In this document: one piece after another, positions 31,894-45,733 of the stretch
Numbering within the stretch: position 1 is the stretch's first letter
Layout: each line of letters starts with the position of its first letter
Assembly: GCF_025665335.1 (NCBI RefSeq)
Contig: NZ_CP106869.1
Location: 2,134,501-2,198,500, forward strand
Origin: Xanthomonas sp. AM6
GTDB lineage: Bacteria > Pseudomonadota > Gammaproteobacteria > Xanthomonadales > Xanthomonadaceae
Direction: 5' to 3'
DNA: 64,000 bases
The notes under the pieces: model-generated
What the model was told of the DNA's origin: nothing
The model's database searches: none
Seen by the model: only the letters and a program-made list of their open reading frames with translations
Program-made: the position numbers and the translations under genes

Positions 31894-34050
31894 ATGGCGC
31901 CAGGGACGGATACGGCAGGCCCCGGACACCTGCGCGGCGCGCCGTCCGCGCACGCGGGCGGCTATCTGCCTTATGTCGACGGGCTGCGCGCGATCGCGGT
32001 GCTGGCGGTGATCGCCTACCACCTCGATCCGGCCTGGCTGCCGGGCGGGTTCACCGGCGTCGACGTGTTCTTCGTGATCTCCGGCTTCGTGGTCAGCGCG
32101 TCGCTGCAGCGCTTGCCGGCGGCCGGCAGCTGGGGCGTGTTCGCGCAGTTCTACGCGCGGCGCATGCGCCGCATCGCGCCGGCGCTGGTGGCCTGCCTGC
32201 TGGCCACCGGCGTGGCCAGCGGGCTGTTCATTCCGGACTCGTGGCTGAGCGAGACCAGCGCCAAGACCGGGCGCATGGCCTTCGTGGGCTTGAGCAACTG
32301 GGTGCTGGCGGCCACCGGCAACGATTATTTCTCGCCGAAGGCCGAGTTCAATCCGTATACGCACACCTGGTCGCTGGGCGTGGAGGAGCAGTTCTACCTG
32401 CTGTTCCCGTTGCTGTTCCTGGCCTGGAACCGCGGCGGCCGCGGCCGCGCGTGGTCGACGCTGCTGGTGGCGCTGGCCTCGGCCGCCTCGCTGGCCTACG
32501 CGTTCGTGCGCAGCCGCGGCGGCGGCGAGGCCGGCGATGCGTTCTACCTGACCACCGCACGCTTCTGGCAGTTGGGCAGCGGCGTGCTGCTGTACCAGGC
32601 GCTGGCGCTGCGCGGGCGTTTCGATGCAGGTACGGCACCGCCGCCGCGGGCGGCCTGGAGCTGGCGTTCGCCGCTGCTGGCCCTGGCCCTGGCCGCGGTC
32701 GGCTACGGGCTGTGGCGCGCCCGCCCGGGGCATTCGCCGTGGCCCGACGGGCTGTGGCCGGTGGTCGGGACCTTGGGCCTTCTGGCGCTGCTGCACGGCG
32801 GCGCGGCCGGCTGGACCAGGCGCGCGCTGTCGCAGCCCGCGGTGGTGGCGATCGGCCGCGTCTCCTATTCGCTGTACCTGTGGCATTGGCCGGTGTTCGT
32901 GCTGTTCCGCTGGACCGTGGGCCTGGACGCGGCGCCGGCCAAGGCGCTGGCGCTGCTGCTGGTGGCGGCGCTGGCGCTGGCCTCCTACCGCTGGGTGGAA
33001 CTGCCGTGGCGCAGCGGCCGTATCGGCAAGACGCGCACGCCGGCGCGGACCATCGCCGCCGGGCTGGGGCTGATCGTGCTGGCGGCCGGCGTGCATGCGC
33101 TGCTGCTGGACACGCAGCGCTACTACTCGCTGAGCACGGTGAGCCGGCACCCGCTGGACTGGTATGCCTATGCCAAGGGCATGCGCAAGGAGTTCCCGCG
33201 CTGCACGCTCAAGACCGGGCGGGCCGACCTGCAGGTCGGCAGCGCCAAGCTGTTCGCGCGCGGCGATTGCGACCTGCGCGACCGCGGCCTGGAGACGCCG
33301 CGCAAGCCGACCCAACTGTTCGTCGCCGGCGATTCGCACGCGCTGGCCTACAACGAGTTGCTGCGCCGCTTCGCGCTGCAGAGCGGCGTGGCGGTGCGGC
33401 TGTACGGCGTCGGCGGCTGCCCGATCGTCGGCCTGCAGGCCTGGCAGGCGACGCACGCCGGGTGCCAGGCCTACGAGCGCAGCACCCTGGACGACGTCGC
33501 CGCGCATGCGCGCGACGGCGACGTGCTGTTCCTGCCGGCGCTGCGCTTGCTGCGCCTGGCCGAGCAGACGCAGCTGTTCGACGAGGCGGCGGTGATGGCC
33601 GAGCAGGGCGGTGCGCCGGCGCAGGCGGTCCGCGCCGCCGGCGAAGACGCGGCGGTGGCGCTGCTGCAGCCGCTCGCGCAGCGCGGCGTGCGCATCGTGT
33701 TCGAGGCGCCGAAGCCGCTGCTGCGCGCGCCGCCGTACCGCTGCTCGGACTGGTTCAACCGCGGTAACCCGATCTGCGCGCGCGGCACGCAGATCCCGCG
33801 CGAGACGATGCAACGCTACCGTGCGCCGGTGCTGCAGAGCCTGCAGCGGATCGCCGCGCGGCTGCCGCATGCCTCGGTCTGGGATCCGCTGCCGGCGCTG
33901 TGCGACGCCGACCGCTGCGCCGGCATGCGCGATGGCCGCCCGCTGTTCTTCGATGCCGACCACCTCAGCGGCCACGGCAACCGGGTGCTGCTGCCGAGCT
34001 TCACTGCGCACTTCAAGGCGGTGCAGGCAGAATCGGGGGCGGCGCCGTAA
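31894..34050 (+). CDS. OafA-type acyltransferase 3 fused to an SGNH domain
   Basis: This 718-residue inner-membrane enzyme should O-acetylate an envelope polysaccharide or other glycan. The N-terminal part (about 25-390) is the ten-helix acyltransferase-3 domain, with YVDGLRAIAVLAVIAYHL, the GVDVFFVISGFVVS segment and YARRMRRIAPALV, followed by SLGVEEQFYLLFPLL. The periplasmic SGNH part carries GDSHALAYNE near residue 479 and the catalytic D/H segment DADHLSGHGN near 688. The combination matches OafA/OatA proteins. No polysaccharide cluster surrounds it, so the substrate is open. Confidence 0.92.
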   Translation: MAPGTDTAGPGHLRGAPSAHAGGYLPYVDGLRAIAVLAVIAYHLDPAWLPGGFTGVDVFFVISGFVVSASLQRLPAAGSWGVFAQFYARRMRRIAPALVACLLATGVASGLFIPDSWLSETSAKTGRMAFVGLSNWVLAATGNDYFSPKAEFNPYTHTWSLGVEEQFYLLFPLLFLAWNRGGRGRAWSTLLVALASAASLAYAFVRSRGGGEAGDAFYLTTARFWQLGSGVLLYQALALRGRFDAGTAPPPRAAWSWRSPLLALALAAVGYGLWRARPGHSPWPDGLWPVVGTLGLLALLHGGAAGWTRRALSQPAVVAIGRVSYSLYLWHWPVFVLFRWTVGLDAAPAKALALLLVAALALASYRWVELPWRSGRIGKTRTPARTIAAGLGLIVLAAGVHALLLDTQRYYSLSTVSRHPLDWYAYAKGMRKEFPRCTLKTGRADLQVGSAKLFARGDCDLRDRGLETPRKPTQLFVAGDSHALAYNELLRRFALQSGVAVRLYGVGGCPIVGLQAWQATHAGCQAYERSTLDDVAAHARDGDVLFLPALRLLRLAEQTQLFDEAAVMAEQGGAPAQAVRAAGEDAAVALLQPLAQRGVRIVFEAPKPLLRAPPYRCSDWFNRGNPICARGTQIPRETMQRYRAPVLQSLQRIAARLPHASVWDPLPALCDADRCAGMRDGRPLFFDADHLSGHGNRVLLPSFTAHFKAVQAESGAAP

Positions 34051-34218
34051 CGGCGGCGTCGCGCAATGGACCGGGAGCGGGGCATGATGACCATGGACAA
34101 TTCCGCGATGCCGCCACGTGCGAGCGATCGCGCCCATGGTGGCGGCGCGACGCGCGGCCCGGATGTCCTCAGCGGGCGCAGCGCCGGCCTCGTCGCAGGA
34201 CGCACCGGCTTTACGTTG

Positions 34219-34965
34219 ATGCGCTACGTGCTGGTCCTGGGCGCGCTGGGCGCATCGGGCGCCGCCTGCGCCGACGATGCGCCGGCCTTCGACCGGCCGG
34301 GCATCGGCTTCGCCACGCAGACCCTGCCGGCCGGCGGCGTCGCCTGGGAACAGGCCGTGCCGGACGTGACCTACGACCGCAGCGACGGCGTGCACCGCAC
34401 CGAGTACGTGGCCGACAGCCGCCTGCGGATCGGCCTGGGCGCCCAGGCGGAACTGCAGTTGGCGCTGGACAGCCAGGTCTGGCAGCGCGTGCGCGGCGCC
34501 GGCCAGGACGTGCGCGGCCATGGCGGCGGCGATGGCAGCGTCGGCCTGAAATGGGCATTGCCGAGCGCGCGCGAAGCGTTCTCCTGGGCCGTCCTCGGCA
34601 GCGCGGCGGTGCCGACGGGGCGTGCGCCGTACGGCGACGACGGGCATCGCTACGACCTCGGCGTCAGCGCCGGCTGGGACCTGGACGGCGGGCGCAGCGT
34701 CGCGCTGTACGCCAACCTCAGCGAGGGCGACGACGGCCACGGCTGGACCGTCTCGCCGAGCTATACCTTCTATGCGCGCGGCAACCTCAGCGCCTATGCC
34801 GAAGCCGGCCTCGGCGGCGGCGAGGACGAGATGCGCGCGCTCGGCACCGGACTGAGCTGGTTGCTCGCCGGACGCGTGCAACTGGACCTGTCGGTCCTGC
34901 GCGGCCTGTCCGCGGCGTCCTCGGACTGGCAGGGCGGCCTGGGCGTGTCGGTGTTGCTGCGCTGA
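34219..34965 (+). CDS. Outer-membrane transporter/porin-like protein
   Basis: This predicted exported protein of 248 residues has a signal peptide (MRYVLVLGALGASGAACADD) and then a beta-rich sequence with alternating residues typical of outer-membrane barrels of the MetA/phenol-degradation transporter family, for example SVGLKWALPSAREAFSWAVL and YDLGVSAGWDLDGGRSVALY; it ends in GVSVLLR. An upstream ATG at 34084 has a ribosome-binding site (GGAG) but its region shows poor GC3, so I prefer 34219. The C-terminal residue is not the common aromatic of classic porins. Confidence 0.65.
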   Translation: MRYVLVLGALGASGAACADDAPAFDRPGIGFATQTLPAGGVAWEQAVPDVTYDRSDGVHRTEYVADSRLRIGLGAQAELQLALDSQVWQRVRGAGQDVRGHGGGDGSVGLKWALPSAREAFSWAVLGSAAVPTGRAPYGDDGHRYDLGVSAGWDLDGGRSVALYANLSEGDDGHGWTVSPSYTFYARGNLSAYAEAGLGGGEDEMRALGTGLSWLLAGRVQLDLSVLRGLSAASSDWQGGLGVSVLLR

Positions 34966-34978
34966 GCGTTGGTTTTTA

Positions 34979-35103
34979 ATCCCTCTCCCACCGGAGAGGG
35001 GCTGGGGTAAGGGTGCGGCCGTCCATGAGCGCAGGGGCGTTCGGCGGCAGGCGTACCCTCATCCGCCCCTTCAGGACACCTTCTTCCGAGGAGGGAAGGG
35101 ATG
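34979..35103. repeat. CCCTCTCC-type palindromic element between convergent genes
   Basis: About 125 bases between the convergent outer-membrane-type gene and epimerase form an imperfect palindrome: outer arms ATCCCTCTCC and GAAGGGAT, inner arms GGTAAGGGTGCG and CGTACCCTCATC. It starts with a perfect hairpin, CCCTCTCC (34981-34988) with GGAGAGGG (34993-35000) around CACC. It may serve as a bidirectional transcription terminator, although no T-tract is present. Confidence 0.65.
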
Positions 35104-35171
35104 CCCCGGGTGGCTTGGAGCTGGAGCCGGTCGGTGCCCGGTCGATGTTGCGGCTGCCTGCCGCTGCGCGA

Positions 35172-36065
35172 TCACTCGCGCGCGGGCGTGCCGTCGCCGG
35201 GCGGCAGGATCTCCGGGACGTGCTGGTCGTACTGCGCCAGCACCTCCTCGAATCCGTGGCGCGGTCGCCAGTCCAGCGCCTGCATCGCCCGCTCCGGCGA
35301 ATAGACGCGGTCGATCCGTGTCGGCAGCTGCCAGTGCCGCCGACGGAACGCCTCGACCAGCAGCGGCGCGCGTTGCGCCAGCAGCACTTGCGGCGCGAGA
35401 TGCAATGCCGGGCAGTCCTCGCGCAGGAACGGCGTGGCACCGGAGACGACGAAGGTGGCCTCGGCCGGACCGGCATGGACCAGCGCCGCGGCGTGCGCGT
35501 CGGCCACGTCGCGCGCGTCGATGCCGCGGTGCAGGCGGAACACCGCCATCAGGTTGGCCGGTTCGGGGAAGCAGCGCGACATGCGCAGGATGCGCACGCT
35601 CGGCCCGCCCTGGGCGGCGGCCTCGCGCAGCAGCGCTTCGGCCTCCAGCTTGGTGTGGTGGTAGATGGTCTGCGGCTGCGGCGGCAGCGTTTCGTCGACC
35701 CAGGCGGCGCCGTCGCTGGGGCTGGCCGCGCTGCCGTACAGCGCGGTGGTGCTGGTGAAGACGATGCGGCGCACGCCGGCCGCGCTCGCCGCATCGAGCA
35801 CGCGGCGGGTGCCGTCGACGTTGACCTGACGGAAGCGCGCGGCCGCGACGTGCGGCACGTGCGGCGCATGCAGCGCGGCGGTGTGCACCACCGCGTCCGC
35901 GCCCTGCATGGCGCGCGCCAGCAGCGCAGCATCGGCCAGGTCGCCGACCCAGGCGCTGGTGGAGGAGGGCGCGCTGTCGAAGCCCGCGACGCGGTACTGC
36001 CGCGACAGGCGGATATGGATCGCGCGGCCGATGCGGCCGCTGCTGCCGGTGACCACGATGTTCAT
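35172..36065 (-). CDS. NAD-dependent epimerase/dehydratase (extended SDR)
   Basis: This 297-residue short-chain dehydrogenase-type protein starts with the Rossmann motif TGSSGRIG (residues 6-13) and has the catalytic Y135/K139 in [11 protein letters not shown] and the T/S region [10 protein letters not shown] before it. The conserved D of [10 protein letters not shown] marks NAD(P) preference. Extended SDRs of this size modify nucleotide sugars or related small molecules, but the substrate cannot be read from the sequence. Flanking genes give no hint, since the palindrome and metH lie to either side. Confidence 0.85.
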   Translation of the reverse strand: MNIVVTGSSGRIGRAIHIRLSRQYRVAGFDSAPSSTSAWVGDLADAALLARAMQGADAVVHTAALHAPHVPHVAAARFRQVNVDGTRRVLDAASAAGVRRIVFTSTTALYGSAASPSDGAAWVDETLPPQPQTIYHHTKLEAEALLREAAAQGGPSVRILRMSRCFPEPANLMAVFRLHRGIDARDVADAHAAALVHAGPAEATFVVSGATPFLREDCPALHLAPQVLLAQRAPLLVEAFRRRHWQLPTRIDRVYSPERAMQALDWRPRHGFEEVLAQYDQHVPEILPPGDGTPARE

Positions 36066-36141
36066 GCGTGCCGTTCCGATGTCATGCGGCGAACCGCGCA
36101 GGCGCCGGGCGGACGAGGCCGCTGCGCGAACCCGGCGCGGT

Positions 36142-38892
<2,751 letters not shown>

Positions 38893-39002
38893 GGGCTCAG
38901 CCTTGCGGGATCGTTGCGGTGGGCGCGCATGCGCCAGCGGCGGGTGCGGCGCTGGCAGCGCCGCGGGCGAATGCATGCAGCGGCAGCGGATGCGGCCTCA
39001 TC

Positions 39003-40118
39003 TCAGGCCGCCTGCGCCTGCGCCGCCAGCGGCACGCGCGGCCGCAACCCGCGCACCGCCTCGGCGATCGCCTGGATGTGCGCCGGGGTGGTGCCGCAGC
39101 AGCCGCCGACCAGGTTCAGCAGGCCGGACTCGGCGAACTCGCGCAGCGTCGCCGCCATTTCCTCCGGCGTCTCGTCGTATTCGCCGAAGGCGTTGGGCAG
39201 GCCGGCGTTGGGATGCGCGCTGACGTAGCCGTCGGCGATCCGCGCCAGCGTCTCCACGTGCGGGCGCAGGTCGCTGGCGCCGAGCGCGCAGTTCAGCCCC
39301 ACCGACAGCGGCCGGCCGTGCGCGACCGAGGCGTAGAACGCTTCGGCGGTCTGCCCGGACAGGGTGCGCCCGGAGGCGTCGGTGATGGTGCCGGAGATCA
39401 TCACCGGCAGGCGCCCGCCGCGCGCGTCGAACACTTCCTCGATCGCGTACAGCGCCGCCTTGGCGTTGAGCGTGTCGAAGATGGTCTCCACCATCAGCGT
39501 GTCGGCGCCGCCGTCGATCAGGCCCTCGACCGCCTCGCGATAGGTGCCGCGCAGTTCGTCGAAGCTGGTGTTGCGGAAGCCCGGATCGTTCACGTCGGGG
39601 CTGATCGAGGCGGTGCGGCTGGTCGGGCCGAGCACGCCGATGACGAAGCGCGGCTTGTCGGGGGTCAGCGTCTCGACCGCATCGCAGCATTCGCGCGCGA
39701 CGCGCGCGCCGGCCTTGTTCAGTTCGTAGACCAGGTGCTCCAGGTGGTAATCGGCCTGGCTGATGGAGGTGGCATTGAAGGTGTTGGTCTCCAGCAGGTC
39801 GGCGCCGGCGTCGAGATAGGCGCGGTGGATGCCGGCGATCACCTCCGGCCGCGACAGCAGCAGCAGGTCGTTGTTGCCCTTCAGGTCGTGGCCCTGCGGC
39901 GCGTGGTCGCAGCCGGGGCCGTGCACGTGCGCGCTGTCGTAGCCGGCGGCGAAGCGCTCGCCGCGGTAGTCGGCCTCCTGCAGGTCGTGGCGCTGGATCA
40001 TCGTGCCCATCGCCCCGTCGATGATCAGGATGCGCTCGGACAGCGCCCGCAGCAGCTTCTCGGCGCGCTGCGGGCGCAGCCAGGGGAGTTGAGACTGGGG
40101 AGGTACGGTGGCGGTCAT
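39003..40118 (-). CDS. Homocysteine-binding part of methionine synthase (MetH-N)
   Basis: This 371-residue protein is a homocysteine S-methyltransferase domain corresponding to the first module of MetH. The barrel starts with [17 protein letters not shown], and the zinc ligands are the cysteine in VGLNCALGA and the pair in [11 protein letters not shown]. Separated from the pterin and B12 modules, it should work together with MetH-C as a two-subunit enzyme. The ATG overlaps the stop of the regulator upstream by four bases. In many Xanthomonadaceae the gene is split in the same way, from my recollection of annotations. Confidence 0.94.
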   Translation of the reverse strand: MTATVPPQSQLPWLRPQRAEKLLRALSERILIIDGAMGTMIQRHDLQEADYRGERFAAGYDSAHVHGPGCDHAPQGHDLKGNNDLLLLSRPEVIAGIHRAYLDAGADLLETNTFNATSISQADYHLEHLVYELNKAGARVARECCDAVETLTPDKPRFVIGVLGPTSRTASISPDVNDPGFRNTSFDELRGTYREAVEGLIDGGADTLMVETIFDTLNAKAALYAIEEVFDARGGRLPVMISGTITDASGRTLSGQTAEAFYASVAHGRPLSVGLNCALGASDLRPHVETLARIADGYVSAHPNAGLPNAFGEYDETPEEMAATLREFAESGLLNLVGGCCGTTPAHIQAIAEAVRGLRPRVPLAAQAQAA

Positions 40119-41104
40119 GCAGTCGCTCCTGCTTTCTCTTTTGCTTTTGCCATTCCCGAAGCCCCATTCCCCAATCCCGGCTTCACCGCGATCAACGAGA
40201 TCACCTCGAAATGCGGCGGCCGCTTCTCGCGGGTCACGGTCTCCAGGCTGGACACGTCCAGCCCGGCCTTGTCCACGAACTTGCGCAGTTCCTTGGAGGA
40301 GAAGCCCAGGTTGACGTGGCCGTAGGCCTGCACCGCCGCCTTGTGCTCGTGGCGGGCCAGGCTGCACAGCAGCAGGCGCCCGCCGGGGCGCAGCACCCGC
40401 GCCGACTCGGCCACCGCCTGCGCCGGCCTGGCCGCGTAGGTCAGCGCATGCATCATCACCACCAGGTCGAAGCTGGCGTCGGCGAACGGCAGCGCGTGCA
40501 TGTCGCCTTCGCGCACTTCCACGTTGCCCAGCCGGCGCAGGCGTTCGCTGGCCGCGGCCACCACCCGCGCGCTGGTGTCGATGCACACGTAGCGGCGCGC
40601 GTGCGGGGCGACCAGCTCGGCCAGCACGCCGTCGCCGGAGGCGATGTCGAGCACGTCGCCGGTCTCCAGCAGCGGCAGCGCGGTGCGCGCCAGCGCTTCC
40701 CAGGTGCGCCCGGGCGAATAGTGGCGTTCCATGTCGCCGGCCACCGAGTCGGCCCAGTTCTGGTCGGCGGCGCGGTTGGCTAGCACCGCGGCCACGCGTT
40801 CGGCGTCCTGGCGCAGCAGCGGGTCGTCGCTGCCGGTGCTCAGCGCCAGCCACAGCGCGCGCTGCGCCGGGTCCAGCAGGGTCTCGTCGAAGCGGTAGTA
40901 GGCCGACACCCCGGCGCGGCGGTCGCGCACCAGCCCGGCTTCCTTCAGCTTGGCCAGGTGGGTGGAAACGCGCGGCTGCGCCAGGCGGGTGATCGCCGAC
41001 AGTTCGGCCACGGTCAACTCTTCCTGCTCCAGCAGCGCCAGCAGGCGCACGCGGGTGGCATCGGCGAACACCTTGAGCCGGGTCGACCAGTCCTCCAGGT
41101 CCAT
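40115..41104 (-). CDS. sahR: ArsR-family regulator fused to SAM-dependent methyltransferase (SahR-like)
   Basis: This 329-residue protein combines an ArsR winged helix (about 1-95: [20 protein letters not shown], then [16 protein letters not shown]) with a class I methyltransferase domain ([15 protein letters not shown], then [20 protein letters not shown]). This fusion defines SahR, which senses S-adenosylhomocysteine and controls methionine-cycle genes in Proteobacteria. Its place at the head of metH-N/metH-C supports the assignment. No metal-binding cysteine pair of ArsR proper was seen. The C-terminal fifteen or so residues ([20 protein letters not shown]) derive partly from a GGGATTC repeat arm. 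Confidence 0.88.
   Translation of the reverse strand: MDLEDWSTRLKVFADATRVRLLALLEQEELTVAELSAITRLAQPRVSTHLAKLKEAGLVRDRRAGVSAYYRFDETLLDPAQRALWLALSTGSDDPLLRQDAERVAAVLANRAADQNWADSVAGDMERHYSPGRTWEALARTALPLLETGDVLDIASGDGVLAELVAPHARRYVCIDTSARVVAAASERLRRLGNVEVREGDMHALPFADASFDLVVMMHALTYAARPAQAVAESARVLRPGGRLLLCSLARHEHKAAVQAYGHVNLGFSSKELRKFVDKAGLDVSSLETVTREKRPPHFEVISLIAVKPGLGNGASGMAKAKEKAGATA
40151..40183. repeat. Single GGGATTC-type arm in the sahR C-terminus
   Basis: One arm (ATTCCCGAAGCCCCATTCCC and on) lies at the sahR/metH-N junction and is translated as the tail of the regulator. The opposite arm is missing or degenerate. Confidence 0.6.
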
Positions 41105-41105
41105 A

Positions 41106-41160
41106 ATATCTTCCTATCGCGATATAGAGATATTCTGGTCCCGCAGGCGCGGCGGGTCAA
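41106..41160 (-). promoter_or_regulatory. sahR-metH promoter and palindromic operator
   Basis: On the minus strand TTGACC (41155-41160) and CAGAAT (41132-41137) are 17 bases apart. A symmetric site at 41106-41133 has ATATCT and AGATAT at its ends and TATCGCGATA (41115-41124) at its exact centre, with only the three bases between not matching. It covers the end of the -10 box, the start of transcription and the ribosome-binding site (GGAAG), which fits autoregulation by the ArsR domain. Confidence 0.65.
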
Positions 41161-41231
41161 GTCGTGCACACGCCGGCGTATGGTCCGGGTCGCTACAATG
41201 GCCTTACCAATATGCCCGGGAGGGGTTCTAC

Positions 41232-42380
<1,149 letters not shown>

Positions 42381-42386
42381 AGAGCT

Positions 42387-42545
42387 GGGAGTAGGGAATC
42401 GGGAATCGGGAATCGGACCCGCACTGCGGCAGGCATTGCTGACCGATAAAACAAAAAAGCGGCCGTCAAGGCCGCTTTTTTGTTTGCATCAGGAATTGCG
42501 CGGCGCTCAAGGACCGGGGATTCCTGACGAATCCCCAATCCCGGC
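42387..42545. repeat. GGGATTC-type arms flanking the terminator between the acd and RND genes
   Basis: A left arm at 42387-42416 contains three copies of GGGAATC, and a short right arm lies at 42529-42545 (CGAATCCCCAATCCCGG). They enclose the terminator and about 110 further bases, so together the pair could fold into one long stem. Confidence 0.7.
42453..42481. terminator. Bidirectional Rho-independent terminator
   Basis: A perfect twelve-base stem (AAAAAAGCGGCC at 42453-42464 and its inverse at 42470-42481) encloses the loop GTCAA. Flanking A and T tracts on both sides make it work for the acyl-CoA dehydrogenase on the plus strand and the RND permease on the minus strand. It is the clearest terminator in the window. 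Confidence 0.92.
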
Positions 42546-42547
42546 CC

Positions 42548-45500
42548 TCACCGATCCGGCTGGTTCCGCGACTGCCCTTCCTGCTGCAGCGCCGCGTATT
42601 CCTTCGACGGCTCGTCCAGCTTGTCGCCGAGCATGCGCCGCACCACCACGAAGAACAGCGGGATGAACAGCACGCCGAGCACGGTGGCGAACACCATGCC
42701 GCCGATCACGCCGGTGCCGATCGAGTGGCGCGCGTTGGCGCCGGCGCCGGTGGAGATCGCCATCGGCAGCACGCCGAGGATGAACGCGAACGAGGTCATC
42801 AGGATCGGGCGGAAGCGCAGGTGCGCCGCCTCGGTGGCCGCCTCGCGCAGGGTCTTGCCGGCCGCGCGCTGCTCCACCGCGAATTCCACGATCAGGATCG
42901 CGTTCTTCGCCGCCAGGCCGATCACCGTGATCAGGCCGATCTTGAAGTAGATGTCGTTCGGCAGGCCGCGCAGCAGCGAGAAGGTGATCGCGCCGAGCAC
43001 GCCGATCGGCACCACCAGCAGCACCGACACCGGGATCGACCAGCTCTCGTACAGCGCCGCCAGGCACAGGAACACCACCACGATCGACAGCACCAGCAGC
43101 AGCGTGGCGGTGTTGCCGGCGATGATCTCCTGGTAAGACATGCCGCTCCAGTCGAAGCCGAAGCCCGGCGGCAGGTCGTTGTTGACGATCTCCTCCATCG
43201 CGCTCATCGCCTGGCCGGAACTGCCGCCCGGGGCCGGGTTGCCGACCACGTTGACCGCCGAATAGCCGTTGTAGCGGCTCAGCGACGGCGAGCTGTAGAT
43301 CCAGTCCGACTTCACCACCGTGCTCAGCGGGATCATCTGCGGCAGGCCGTTGCTGTCGGTGGCGCTGCTGCTGGGCACGTAGAAGTTGCGCAGCGACTCC
43401 GGGCCGGTGCGGTACGGCGCGTCGGCCTGCAGGTTGACGCGCTTGATGCGGCCCTCGTAGAAGAAGTCGTTGACGTACACCGGCGCCAGCATCATCTGGA
43501 TCGACTGGTAGATGTCGCTGACCGACAGGCCCATCGACTGCGCCTGCACGCGGTCCACGCTCAGCTGCAGCTGCGGGGCGTTCTCCAGGCCGTTGGGGCG
43601 CACGCCGGCCAGGGCATCCTGGCGCGCGGCGGCCTTGCCGAGCAGGATGTTGCGCGCCTGCAACAACGCTTCTTCGCCGGCGCCGGTGCGGTCCTGCAGC
43701 CACATGTCGAAGCCGCCGAACTGGCCCAGGCCCTGCACCGTGGGCAGGTTGACCACGAAGATCTGCGCGCCCTTGATGCCGTAGAAGGCGCCGTTGAGCT
43801 GCCCGATCAGGTCCGCGGCGGTGACGTCGCGGTCGGCCCATGGCTTGAGCCGGATGAAGCCCATGCCGACGTTCTCGCCGCGGCCCAGGAAGCTGAAGCC
43901 GGCGATCTGCAGCATGCCTTCCACCGCGTCCTGCTTGCCGAGGATGCCGCGCATCTGCGTGAACACCTCGTTGGTGCGCGCCTTGGTCGCGCCCGGCGGC
44001 AGCTGCACGATCGCCAGCGCGAAGCCCTGGTCTTCCTCGGGCAGGAAGCTGCCCGGCATGCGCGTGAACAGGAAGCCGCACAGCACCACCAGCAACGCGA
44101 ACACCGCCATCCAGCGCGGCGCGCGGCGGATGGTGCCGCCGACCGCGCCGACATAGCGGGTGGCGAGCTTGTCGTAGTACTTGTTGAAGTTGCGGTAGAC
44201 CCAGTTCGGGTTGTCGTTGTGGGTCGGCTTCAGGAACGCCGCGCACAACGCCGGGGTGAAGCTCAGCGCCAGGAACGCCGAGAAGCCCATCGACATGGCG
44301 ATGGTGATCGCGAACTGCTTGTAGATCGCGCCGGCTGCGCCGGGCTGCATCGCCGAGGGGATGAACACCGCCGCCAGCACCACGGTGATCGCCACCACCG
44401 CGCCGGTGATCTGGGTCATCGCCTTCTGCGTGGCCGCCTTCGGCGCCAGGTGCTCGTCGGACATGATGCGTTCGACGTTCTCGATCACCACGATCGCGTC
44501 GTCGACCACGATGCCGATCGCCAGCACCATCGCGAACAGGGTCAGCTGGTTGATGGTGAAGCCGATCAGCCACATGCCCAGGAAGGTGCCCAGCAGCGCG
44601 ACCGGGATCACCAGGGTGGGGATGATGGTGGCGCGGAAGTTCTGCAGGAACACCAGCATCACCAGGAACACCAGCACGATCGCCTCGATCAGCGTCTTGA
44701 CCACTTCCTCGATCGAGATGCGCACGAAGGTGGTGCTCTCGTACGGGGTGAACCAGCTCACGCCCTGCGGGAAGCTGGGCTGCAGTTCGTCCATCTTGGC
44801 CTTGACCGCCTCGGACACGCTCAGCGCGTTGGCGCCGGGCAGCAGCTGGATCGCGAACGCGCCGGTGGGCTTGCCGTTGTACTGGGTGTCGAAGCCGAAG
44901 CTGGTCGGGCCGAACGCCACCCGCGCCACGTCCTTCAGCCGCACCACGGTGCCGTTGCCGTCCGCGCGCAGGATGATGTTCTCGAACTGCTCGGGCGAGC
45001 TGAAGCGGCCCTCGGCCGAGACCGTGGCGGTGAACGACTGCCCGGTCGGGGCCGGATCCGAGCCGATCGAGCCGGCCGCGAACTGCACGTTCTGCGCGCT
45101 GATGGCGTTGTACACGTCCGTCGCGGACATGTGGTAACCCTGCAGCTTCTCCGGGTTGAGCCAGATGTCCATCGCGTATTCGGCGCCGAACTGCTGGGTG
45201 CTGCCGACGCCGGGCACGCGCGAGATCTGCTCCAGCACGCGCGAGCCGACGATGTCGTTGAGCGCGTCGCGGTCGACCGACGGGTTCTCCGAGCGCAGCG
45301 CGAACACGGCGAGGAAGCCGGCGTTGGCCTTGGCCACCACCACGCCCTGCGCGGTCACTTCCGAGGGCAGGCGCGGCGTCGCCAGCGACACCTTGTTCTG
45401 CACCTGCACCTGCGCGATGTCGGCGTTGGTGCCGGTCTCGAAGGTCAGGGTGATGGTGGCGGTGCCGCTGGAGGACGACGAGGAGTTGAAGTACAGCAGG

Positions 45501-45721
45501 TGGTCGATACCGGTGAGCTGCTGCTCGATGACCTGGGTGACCGCGCGCTCGGTGGTGCTGGCGCTGGCGCCGGGGTAGGTCGCGGTGACCGTGACCTGCG
45601 GCGGGGCGATCGAAGGATAGGACTCGACGCCCAGGTTGAGGATGGCGATCACGCCGCTGAGCGAGATCAGGATCGCCACCACCCAGGCGAAGACCGGGTG
45701 TTCGATGAAGAACTTAGGCAT
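42548..45721 (-). CDS. RND efflux pump permease (HAE1 family)
   Basis: This 1057-residue inner-membrane proton-drug antiporter resembles AcrB/MexB/SmeE. Family signatures include FIEHPVFAWVVAILISLSG, the proton-relay pair in LAIGIVVDDAIVVIENVER and the C-terminal VIGLAAKNAILIVEFA. Twelve transmembrane helices and two large periplasmic loops are expected from the length. It is coded directly after the periplasmic adaptor (12-base gap). No outer-membrane channel gene follows, so it must use a partner coded elsewhere. Confidence 0.96.
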   Translation of the reverse strand: MPKFFIEHPVFAWVVAILISLSGVIAILNLGVESYPSIAPPQVTVTATYPGASASTTERAVTQVIEQQLTGIDHLLYFNSSSSSSGTATITLTFETGTNADIAQVQVQNKVSLATPRLPSEVTAQGVVVAKANAGFLAVFALRSENPSVDRDALNDIVGSRVLEQISRVPGVGSTQQFGAEYAMDIWLNPEKLQGYHMSATDVYNAISAQNVQFAAGSIGSDPAPTGQSFTATVSAEGRFSSPEQFENIILRADGNGTVVRLKDVARVAFGPTSFGFDTQYNGKPTGAFAIQLLPGANALSVSEAVKAKMDELQPSFPQGVSWFTPYESTTFVRISIEEVVKTLIEAIVLVFLVMLVFLQNFRATIIPTLVIPVALLGTFLGMWLIGFTINQLTLFAMVLAIGIVVDDAIVVIENVERIMSDEHLAPKAATQKAMTQITGAVVAITVVLAAVFIPSAMQPGAAGAIYKQFAITIAMSMGFSAFLALSFTPALCAAFLKPTHNDNPNWVYRNFNKYYDKLATRYVGAVGGTIRRAPRWMAVFALLVVLCGFLFTRMPGSFLPEEDQGFALAIVQLPPGATKARTNEVFTQMRGILGKQDAVEGMLQIAGFSFLGRGENVGMGFIRLKPWADRDVTAADLIGQLNGAFYGIKGAQIFVVNLPTVQGLGQFGGFDMWLQDRTGAGEEALLQARNILLGKAAARQDALAGVRPNGLENAPQLQLSVDRVQAQSMGLSVSDIYQSIQMMLAPVYVNDFFYEGRIKRVNLQADAPYRTGPESLRNFYVPSSSATDSNGLPQMIPLSTVVKSDWIYSSPSLSRYNGYSAVNVVGNPAPGGSSGQAMSAMEEIVNNDLPPGFGFDWSGMSYQEIIAGNTATLLLVLSIVVVFLCLAALYESWSIPVSVLLVVPIGVLGAITFSLLRGLPNDIYFKIGLITVIGLAAKNAILIVEFAVEQRAAGKTLREAATEAAHLRFRPILMTSFAFILGVLPMAISTGAGANARHSIGTGVIGGMVFATVLGVLFIPLFFVVVRRMLGDKLDEPSKEYAALQQEGQSRNQPDR

Positions 45722-45733
45722 GGCGGGGGTCCG

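Noticed and set aside
31843-34881. 1012-codon minus-strand frame opposite the acyltransferase
   Set aside because: It is antisense to the OafA-type gene and has only compositional bias.
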